A stretch of 11,965 bases of DNA, taken from positions 1 to 11,965 of the forward strand of contig CAZQEN010000240.1 of assembly GCA_964591605.1 (NCBI GenBank), read 5' to 3'. Source of the DNA: CAYLLT01 sp964591605 (GTDB taxonomy: Bacteria; Planctomycetota; Phycisphaerae; UBA1845; PWPN01). The notes beneath the pieces are model-generated. The model saw only the letters and a list, made by a program, of their open reading frames with translations. It searched no databases and had not been told where the DNA came from. Position 1 is the first letter of the stretch. Every line of letters begins with the position of its first letter. Positions 1 through 7,492 of this stretch are shown here, piece by piece. The position numbers and the translations under genes were made by a program.

Positions 1-1864
<1,864 letters not shown>

Positions 1865-1969
1865 GGTTCTGCCGCCTCACCATTCAGCAAGTGCATACCT
1901 CATCCGATTAGATGCCATTCAAACGGCGTACCACGCGAAAACACCGGCCTGGACGGCGTTTATCGTGCA

Positions 1970-1984
1970 CTTGTGCCGCACAAG
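1970..1984. promoter_or_regulatory. 15-base odd palindrome upstream of clpB, operator-like
   Basis: CTTGTGC-C-GCACAAG is a perfect inverted repeat with a one-base centre, flanked asymmetrically by TGCAC (1966-1970) and GTGCA (1988-1992). It lies in the 184-base gap between the glycosyltransferase stop (2049) and the clpB start (1864), about 105 bases before the clpB ATG. The centre is too tight for an RNA hairpin with a full stem and there is no T-run, so a dimeric protein site fits better than a terminator. It matches neither CIRCE nor the HspR HAIR spacing. The rest of the gap shows only weak promoter-like hexamers. Which regulator binds, if any, is unknown. Confidence 0.35.
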
Positions 1985-2048
1985 GCAGTGCATCTCATGC
2001 CGTTTTGGCAGAGTCTGAGGCGTATTCGGAGGCCGGCTGAGGAGTGCC

Positions 2049-3653
2049 TTACGGTGGTGAGGCGGGACGGTACTGCATCACCCACATGCCCTTCGCCTCG
2101 GGCAGCCGCGACTCCGCGACGACGTGCCAGCCGGACTCCGCCAGGATCTGGAGAACCTCGCGGCCGCCCGCCCCGAAGCTCACCACCCAGATCGATGCGT
2201 CTGTGCGGAAGGCCGGCTCGCCCATCTCGGCGGTCAGCCGCTTCCGCCAGTCCGGATCGGGTAGCCGTGCGACCATGGAATGCCGCGCCGGCAACCCGCG
2301 ATAAACAGGGTTGCCGTCGCTCAGGAAGTGCTCGCCCCGGACACGATCGCCCAGTCGGTAGATGCTGAGGTCTTCCAGCCACGCGGGAGAGGAGAAGACG
2401 CGATCTTCGTCCCGGAGGCGCTCACGCATGAATTCATAGACCGCGACGCTCGGCATCCGGCGTGGTGCACCGGCCCGGATCGTCCATCCCCATCCGAACG
2501 CCCATATGACAGCCACCCCCAGGACGGCCGCCAGTCCAAGCGCCCGCACCCGAGGCACGCTCACCGAACCCACCCCCAGGACCAGCACGATCGGGCACAG
2601 CACGGCAAGCAGCGTGCGATCCATGATGTTGGGCAACGCTGCAACGCTGGCTGCAACCAGCAGGCCGACATAGAGCAGACCCGAGGCTGCCAGCGCCAAG
2701 ACCGCTCGGCGCGTTTCACGGTTCAGCAAACCCAACACGAAGAGCAGCGCGACCGACACCGCCATCGCCCGCTCCACGCCGAAGCCGACCCACATCCGCG
2801 CGAGACTCGCCCGATCCACCCACTCGTCGAGCGGCCCGAGGCCCATCATCCTCCGACCCAGCCAGACAAATTGCTTGGCGTCCGGCCGGCCCAGCCACCA
2901 GTCACCCGCCTGCTGATGCACCCTCGACCAGTAAACCGCAAACAGCACCACCGGCCAGATCAGCGAGATCCACAGCAGACAACCCCACATGGCCGGGCGA
3001 CGTACCACGGCTCTTCCAGCTCGGATCACGACCGAGAGGCACACCATGGGAAAGACGAAAAGGCCGACGGCGTGGATCCAGCCGGCCAGCGACGCACACA
3101 CACCAAGCAGAACGATCCACCGCGGCCGCCGATCGCCCAGCCACCGCTCCGCCCCCCAGAAGCACAGGACCACCAGCAGGAACAGCAGGCTGTAGGCCCG
3201 AATCTCCTGGCTGTAGTGCACGTGTACCGGAGCCAGCCCCGCCAGCAGACCCGCCCACACTCCGGCGCCCCGGCGAATCCGTTCGGCCGTGCCCATCATC
3301 ACGAGCACGGCCAGCACTCCGCATCCAACGCTCAGGCATCGCAGCCACAACTCGTCGGCGGACACCAGAGACCACACTTTGAACACCAGGAAACCCAGCG
3401 GTGGCGAATCCTCCACCTGCCACAGACGCGTCAGCAGCTCCCGCCATCCGCATCGCGTGTGAAGAATGGTGATCGCTTCGTCCCGCCAAACCTCGTTCTG
3501 CGTGATCCCGAGGAGCCGCCAGAACAGCGCGCCCGCCAGAACGACACCCCAGGCAAGCCAACGTCTTCGGCGTTGTGCGAGCGGTTCCGCCGGCACAGAG
3601 GTAAACTCGGGCAGCCGTCCAGGGTCAGGCAGTAGCGGCGAATTGGGAATCAC
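2049..3653 (-). CDS. PMT/ArnT-like (GT39-type) membrane glycosyltransferase, paralogue 2
   Basis: Polytopic inner-membrane protein of about 534 residues. This superfamily moves a sugar from a polyprenyl-phosphate carrier to an acceptor on the outer face of the membrane; donor and acceptor here are unknown. After a short basic N-terminus comes a first membrane helix (about 32-50), then the loop motif EVWRDEA with the acidic pair D58/E59 typical of the catalytic loop. EDSPPLGFLVFK and HYSQEIRAYSL follow, then about ten hydrophobic segments and a soluble C-terminal domain of roughly 130 residues. The open frame extends upstream to a TTG at 3752, but that overlaps the previous gene by 55 bases. 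The GTG at 3653 has AGGGTGG eight bases before it and is taken as the start, leaving a 44-base gap. It is a clear paralogue of the upstream gene, probably from tandem duplication and co-transcribed with it. Confidence 0.85.
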   Translation of the reverse strand: MIPNSPLLPDPGRLPEFTSVPAEPLAQRRRRWLAWGVVLAGALFWRLLGITQNEVWRDEAITILHTRCGWRELLTRLWQVEDSPPLGFLVFKVWSLVSADELWLRCLSVGCGVLAVLVMMGTAERIRRGAGVWAGLLAGLAPVHVHYSQEIRAYSLLFLLVVLCFWGAERWLGDRRPRWIVLLGVCASLAGWIHAVGLFVFPMVCLSVVIRAGRAVVRRPAMWGCLLWISLIWPVVLFAVYWSRVHQQAGDWWLGRPDAKQFVWLGRRMMGLGPLDEWVDRASLARMWVGFGVERAMAVSVALLFVLGLLNRETRRAVLALAASGLLYVGLLVAASVAALPNIMDRTLLAVLCPIVLVLGVGSVSVPRVRALGLAAVLGVAVIWAFGWGWTIRAGAPRRMPSVAVYEFMRERLRDEDRVFSSPAWLEDLSIYRLGDRVRGEHFLSDGNPVYRGLPARHSMVARLPDPDWRKRLTAEMGEPAFRTDASIWVVSFGAGGREVLQILAESGWHVVAESRLPEAKGMWVMQYRPASPP

Positions 3654-3697
3654 AGGCGAGACCACCCTGCGGACAGCGAGAGAAGCGTATCGGTCAC

Positions 3698-5326
3698 TCA
3701 GCGGCCCGGCACCGGCGGCCGCGGGACATACTCCACGATCGAGGTACCGCAAAACTCCGTCGCGCCGAACCAGTCCGACGGCATGTGCGTCCGGACGATG
3801 ATCTCCTCGGGCGACCCGGGCTGCGGATCAATCTGCGGGAATCCCTTCCGGATCATCCAGACTTTGAAGGGCTCCCCTGACTCCTGCCGCCGAACAATCG
3901 TCGCCTCCAGGCGCTGCGCCCAGTCTGGATCCGGAGCCCGCGGAATGAGCAGGAACCGCGGCGGCTTGCCGTCGTACACCGGGAACTCGCCGCTGAGCAA
4001 CTGATCGGCGCTGATCCGATCGCGGAGCCGGTACACCGTGAGATCCTCGAAGCCATGGTACCAGGAGAAGATCAGATCTCGCGGCCCCACCCGCGGACGC
4101 ATCCACTCGAAGGCCCTCACATTCGGATCATGCCGCGCCGGCCCGACGCCGGCCAGCCAGACCCATGAGCACGCCCAGATCCCCGCCACCACCACCGCTG
4201 CCGCGCATCCTGCCCAACGTGTCCACGGCCGCGGCCCCGCCGCCGTCCCCAGCGACATCGCCAGCACGATCGGACACCAGCCGGGCAGCGCCGTCCGTTC
4301 CACCACGTTGGGCAGGGCCAGTTGACTCGTAATCGCCATCAAGCCGTAGTACAAAGCCGATGCGGCGAGCAGACCCGCGGCCGGTCTGCGCGTCGCGGGG
4401 TTCAGGATCGCCCGGATCAGCAGAAACACCGAACCGATGATCACCAGCCGTTCTATCCAGAAGCCCGCCCAGGCATCCAGCCGCCAGGTGTCGGCTCCCG
4501 CCCACCGGCGAAGGGTCAGCATCCCGAAGAACGCCCTGGAGAGGAAATCGATCGTGGTCCGGTCGGGCGGCACATTCCACCAGTTGCCCATCCGGTGGTG
4601 GTATCGGCTCCAGTGCACGCCGAACCAGATCATCGGCAGCACCAGCACCCCCCAGAGCACGACACAGCCCGGGCCGATCGCCCGCCAGGTCTGCCGCATC
4701 CCCGCCCGCACCACGCAGTAGAGCAGGACCATCGGCAGCACGAACAGCCCCACCGCGTGGGCGTGAGCAGCGACCGCGCTGACCACCAGCAGTCCGGCCT
4801 GCCATCGCCGGTCCCTGCCCGCGCGGAGCGCACCCTCCGCCAGGAGGAAGCTCATGGAGGTGAGCAGCAACAGAAGCGAGTAGACCCGGATCTCCTGACT
4901 GTAGACCAGGAATTCGTACGAGAACGCGGCCAGCAGTCCCGCCGCCCAGCCGGTGCCCGGAGCCAGGCGACGAGCCGCCCCCATCAACATGCCGACCGTC
5001 GCGACCCCCGCCATCACCGGGAGCCAGCGGGCCCCCAGTTCGCTCGAAAACACGGCAAACCACGCCTTGTAGACCAGGAAGTTCAGCGGGGGCGTGTCCT
5101 CCACCAGCGGCAGCCGCAGCAGCAGGTCGCGCCACGAGGTGCCGGTGTGCAGAAGCGTGAGTGCCTCGTCGCGCCAGACCTCGAGCCCGCTCAGACCGAT
5201 CACACGCCACACCAGCGCGAGGACGAGGATGGGCAGCCACAGCGTCAGAGCCCCGGCGAGGCGAAGCCGGGGGGCCGCCACCGAATGAGTTGACTCAGGA
5301 CAGATCGTCACGGGACGTTCCCGCAT
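3698..5326 (-). CDS. PMT/ArnT-like (GT39-type) membrane glycosyltransferase, paralogue 1
   Basis: Integral membrane protein of about 542 residues, similar along its length to the next gene. Shared landmarks are EVWRDEALTLLHT (D53/E54, the acidic pair expected to act in catalysis), EDTPPLNFLVYKAW, VYSQEIRVYSLLLLL and ALPNVVERTALPGWCPIVL. A first helix spans about 23-45, followed by about ten more hydrophobic segments. The C-terminal region of about 140 residues is soluble and would face the periplasm. The likely role is glycosylation of lipid, polysaccharide or protein at the outer face of the membrane using a polyprenyl-linked sugar; the substrate cannot be read from sequence. The ATG at 5326 is chosen because the frame upstream (to 5509) runs into the preceding small gene and is low-complexity. 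A GTG at 5311 with GGGA seven bases before it is an alternative. No good ribosome site precedes 5326, so the start is uncertain by a few codons. Confidence 0.85.
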   Translation of the reverse strand: MRERPVTICPESTHSVAAPRLRLAGALTLWLPILVLALVWRVIGLSGLEVWRDEALTLLHTGTSWRDLLLRLPLVEDTPPLNFLVYKAWFAVFSSELGARWLPVMAGVATVGMLMGAARRLAPGTGWAAGLLAAFSYEFLVYSQEIRVYSLLLLLTSMSFLLAEGALRAGRDRRWQAGLLVVSAVAAHAHAVGLFVLPMVLLYCVVRAGMRQTWRAIGPGCVVLWGVLVLPMIWFGVHWSRYHHRMGNWWNVPPDRTTIDFLSRAFFGMLTLRRWAGADTWRLDAWAGFWIERLVIIGSVFLLIRAILNPATRRPAAGLLAASALYYGLMAITSQLALPNVVERTALPGWCPIVLAMSLGTAAGPRPWTRWAGCAAAVVVAGIWACSWVWLAGVGPARHDPNVRAFEWMRPRVGPRDLIFSWYHGFEDLTVYRLRDRISADQLLSGEFPVYDGKPPRFLLIPRAPDPDWAQRLEATIVRRQESGEPFKVWMIRKGFPQIDPQPGSPEEIIVRTHMPSDWFGATEFCGTSIVEYVPRPPVPGR

Positions 5327-5379
5327 GAACGGCCGGTCACGGGTACGCCGCCCGCGGAGCTGCGGCGCGACTCGCCGGG

Positions 5380-5589
5380 TCAGGTGCCCAGCCCGGTGAG
5401 CGAGCTGGTCGCATCCAGATCGAAAATCTGGCTGACGGTGTTGCGGATCACCGAGTTCACGATCGCCGTGCTCAGGCTGGCCGCCGCCGCCACCCCCAGG
5501 TCGCTGCACGAACTGCCCGTCGTCTGAAACAACACCCCCGTCAACAGACAGAAACCCAGCCAGCGGAGGCGTCGGCGCGAACGGCTCAT
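5380..5589 (-). CDS. small exported orphan protein, 69 residues
   Basis: Not recognised as a member of a named family. The protein begins with a strongly basic stretch (MSRSRRRLRW) and a hydrophobic core (LGFCLLTGVLF), which together look like a signal peptide or N-terminal anchor. A Cys at residue 28 (GSSC) is in about the right place for a lipoprotein but the lipobox is not canonical. The mature part is short, with an alanine- and serine-rich helix-like stretch (about 32-56, VAAAASLSTAIVNSVI) ending in a Gly/Thr-rich tail. The ATG at 5589 has AGGGAG eight bases upstream, a good ribosome site, which supports a real gene; longer starts up to 5658 lack this. It lies 53 bases before the first glycosyltransferase and may share its transcript. 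Very small exported proteins of this layout are, from memory, common orphans in planctomycete-like genomes. Confidence 0.62.
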   Translation of the reverse strand: MSRSRRRLRWLGFCLLTGVLFQTTGSSCSDLGVAAAASLSTAIVNSVIRNTVSQIFDLDATSSLTGLGT

Positions 5590-5715
5590 GAACGTTTCTC
5601 CCTTACCGCAGAAGGCGCCGCCCATCCGTTTCCTGGTCTGCGTTCTCGAACAGAGCAAACGACGAAGCCGGACGGACCCAGGCGTGTCCTGCAGAGCGAC
5701 ATTCTACCCGCGCAC

Positions 5716-5753
5716 AAAAAACCGCCAAAGCCGGCGGGCGCCGGCTCTGGCGG
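5716..5753 (-). terminator. rho-independent terminator of the SH3-domain gene
   Basis: On the minus strand a GC-rich stem of 14 positions with one A/C mismatch (5740-5753 pairing with 5722-5735) closes a four-base loop and is followed directly by six T residues (5721-5716). It begins 22 bases after the stop codon of the SH3-domain gene. It separates that transcript from the small exported gene, whose ATG lies about 125 bases further on. No convincing promoter for the latter could be picked out in between. Confidence 0.9.
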
Positions 5754-5775
5754 ACAGGCACAAAAGCCAAATGGC

Positions 5776-7215
5776 CTACTTCCTGGCCGGCCGTGTGTCG
5801 ATCGTCTCGATATTGACTTCCTGAGCACCCGAAGGCTGCGACGTCGGTGCGCTCACAATCACCGGAACCGGAGACGCCGACTGGGCCTTCGTCGACAGGA
5901 TCTCATCCCGCTGCTCCGGCGGCGGGTTCATCACGATCTCACGAACCGTATAGATCGGCACGGGTGGAATCGTGCCTCGCAGGATCTTGTGGCTGGTCGC
6001 CTTGATGCCCACGTGCTGGCCGTAGTACCGGGCCGGATCGATCGAACTCCCCTCGGGCACCTCGAGATACGCGATCGTGTTCGGGTTCTTCGGGTCAGAC
6101 GCGGTATCGATCACCCGCCACCGCTTCGGCAGGTTGCCTGTCCCGTTGTAGATGCCGCTGGCGGCAATCTGCCCGCGGACAACGATCGTGTCGGTCTGCC
6201 GGACACCCCCGGCCTGGATCCGCTGGCGCTCTTTCGCGATTTCATCGGCGGTCGCGATCGCTTTCGACCGCAACTCGGACACGTCGCGCACGGCCTTGGC
6301 CAGATCCATCTGGGCCCGAAGCCCCTCGATGCGCTTCCTGGCGTAGATCTGCGACAGGTCGTCTTCGGTCTGATCTGCGATCGGCTGCAGCTTCCGGATG
6401 ATCGGCTCAAACTGCCGTTCGGCCAGGGGCTTGGTCCCCTCGGCCGCGATCTCCGTCTCAATGGCGTTGATCTGCATCTGATACTTCTCAAGCAGGTCGT
6501 CGCTCGGGGCAGGAGGGAGCGGGGCCGCTTCCGCAACCGTACGCTTTCTCACCGTGGGCGCGGGCTCCTTCTTCTGTGCGATCTCGGGCTTGGTCTCGGG
6601 GGGGCTTCCCAGTTCGCCCGGCTTGACCGTCTCGAGCGCCGGTGAACCCTCCTTGACAATCGAGACCGCCCCGGCCCCTCGTTCCACGAACTCGCCCTTG
6701 ATCCACACGTGCGAGCCCGGCGGAGGCTCTATCTTGTAGAACGCGCCGTCGCTCGTCTCGCCCAGCAGCACCACCTCCGTGCCTTTGCTGAGCTTGACCT
6801 GCTTCGCATACCGGCGCTCGTCCATGTTGCTGCCGGCGTACACCTGCGCCGTGCCGTTCGCGATGCCTTTCTTATCGCCGACCTTGTCAATGAAGTTCTT
6901 ATCGACGAGGCTGAACGTCCCCTGCGGCGGATCGATCTTGAGCCAGCCAAACTCCTCGCCCGCGATCTTCACCCGATCGCCGCGATTGAGTTTGATCACC
7001 GGATAGTAGTTCGTGTTGAACCCGCTGCGGATATAGACGTTATTGCCCTTGACCACGCCGACGTTGGGGCCCAACTCCCCGGCCGCGGCGCTCAAGGCTG
7101 CCGAAGGCTGCGTCGCTGCCGCCGGCTGCGTTTCCGATTGAGCCAGCACCGCCGTCGTGACACACAGCACGATGCTCCAACCCATCCAAGCCGATCGCTG
7201 TAAGTACGGGTACAT
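5776..7215 (-). CDS. exported protein with two SH3-like domains, a helical region and a beta-rich C-terminus
   Basis: 479 residues. A signal peptide with probable cleavage after AVLA (residue 25) is followed by an Ala/Thr/Gln-rich spacer. Two bacterial SH3-like repeats follow, at about 52-112 (GNNVYIRSGFNTNYYPVIKL, then GDRVKI and GWLKI) and about 116-178 (AQVYAG, KGTEVVLL, FYKIEPPPGSHVWIKGEFVE). Then come a Pro/Lys/Glu-rich linker (180-240), a charged helical, probably coiled-coil region (about 243-345), and a beta-rich segment (about 345-440, VVRGQIAASGIYNG to IYTVREIVMNPP). SH3-like domains of this type often bind cell wall or other proteins, so an envelope role is inferred; no catalytic domain is recognisable. 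The ATG at 7215 has AGAGGA about eight bases upstream. The gene is monocistronic, divergent from pabB and ended by its own terminator. The C-terminal segment is not assigned to any family I recognise. Confidence 0.85.
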   Translation of the reverse strand: MYPYLQRSAWMGWSIVLCVTTAVLAQSETQPAAATQPSAALSAAAGELGPNVGVVKGNNVYIRSGFNTNYYPVIKLNRGDRVKIAGEEFGWLKIDPPQGTFSLVDKNFIDKVGDKKGIANGTAQVYAGSNMDERRYAKQVKLSKGTEVVLLGETSDGAFYKIEPPPGSHVWIKGEFVERGAGAVSIVKEGSPALETVKPGELGSPPETKPEIAQKKEPAPTVRKRTVAEAAPLPPAPSDDLLEKYQMQINAIETEIAAEGTKPLAERQFEPIIRKLQPIADQTEDDLSQIYARKRIEGLRAQMDLAKAVRDVSELRSKAIATADEIAKERQRIQAGGVRQTDTIVVRGQIAASGIYNGTGNLPKRWRVIDTASDPKNPNTIAYLEVPEGSSIDPARYYGQHVGIKATSHKILRGTIPPVPIYTVREIVMNPPPEQRDEILSTKAQSASPVPVIVSAPTSQPSGAQEVNIETIDTRPARK

Positions 7216-7267
7216 GACTCCGTTCCTCTCGTTGAATCCCTTCTGGTAGCAGGATCACCAGGTCGTG

Positions 7268-7288
7268 CGTGAGCGCGATACGCTCACG
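7268..7288. repeat. inverted repeat in the divergent SH3/pabB control region
   Basis: CGTGAGCG and CGCTCACG form perfect 8-base arms around the five-base loop CGATA. It lies 53 bases before the ATG of the SH3-domain gene, so it would fold in that gene's leader RNA or act as an operator in DNA. A weaker pair, GGTAC and GTACC (7288-7292 and 7301-7305), abuts it. No T-run follows on either side, so it is not a terminator. Confidence 0.5.
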
Positions 7289-7363
7289 GTACGGCCGGTT
7301 GTACCATCCGAATTCGGCGTCGAAGCGGCGACCGCGCCGGTGCGCCCAGATGCTCGTGGGCTC

Positions 7364-7392
7364 AAGGTACTACTGTCACCTTCCCCTGTCAA
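7364..7392 (-). promoter_or_regulatory. candidate promoter of the SH3-domain gene
   Basis: The minus strand carries a perfect TTGACA (7392-7387), then 17 bases, then TACCTT (7369-7364), which matches the -10 consensus in only three positions. Transcription would start near 7357 and leave a leader of about 140 bases that contains the 7268-7288 inverted repeat. The strength of the call rests on the -35 element and the spacing. Confidence 0.35.
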
Positions 7393-7421
7393 CGGAATAT
7401 CGTCACAAACACAGCGAACAG

Positions 7422-7433
7422 CGCTCGCGAGCG
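7422..7433. promoter_or_regulatory. 12-base palindrome next to the pabB promoter region
   Basis: CGCTCGCGAGCG is a perfect 12-base palindrome. Its half CGCGAGCG differs by one base from CGTGAGCG, the arm of the inverted repeat at 7268-7288. It ends where the putative -35 region of pabB begins, the place expected for a repressor or activator site. GC-rich palindromes arise by chance fairly often in such DNA, so function is inferred only. Confidence 0.3.
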
Positions 7434-7462
7434 TATTCATTCCGGCGCGGCCGCCATACAAT
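7434..7462 (+). promoter_or_regulatory. candidate pabB promoter
   Basis: TACAAT at 7457-7462 is a good -10 hexamer in otherwise GC-rich DNA. The -35 position 17 bases upstream reads TATTCA, a weak match. Transcription would begin near 7469 and give a short leader of about 24 bases before the pabB ATG, containing its ribosome site CGGAG. Confidence 0.4.
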
Positions 7463-7492
7463 CGCACATTCAATCCCACGGATCGGAGATCG

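Noticed and set aside
1892..1922. Sigma-70- or sigma-32-type promoter before clpB (TTGAAT and TATGCA on the minus strand)
   Set aside because: The spacing is 19 bases, the second hexamer is poor, and no CCCCAT-type -10 element for a heat-shock sigma factor is present.
2280..3635. 451-codon open frame on the plus strand
   Set aside because: It lies antisense to the glycosyltransferase gene, is dominated by Arg, Pro, His and Gln, and has no membrane segment or motif. It is a by-product of the GC-rich codon pattern.
4322..5293. 323-codon open frame on the plus strand
   Set aside because: Antisense shadow of the first glycosyltransferase, with the same low-complexity Arg/Gln/His/Pro composition and no ribosome site of note.
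5346..5367. GC-rich inverted repeat before the first glycosyltransferase as a terminator
   Set aside because: Six-base arms around ten bases without a T-run are expected by chance in DNA of this composition.
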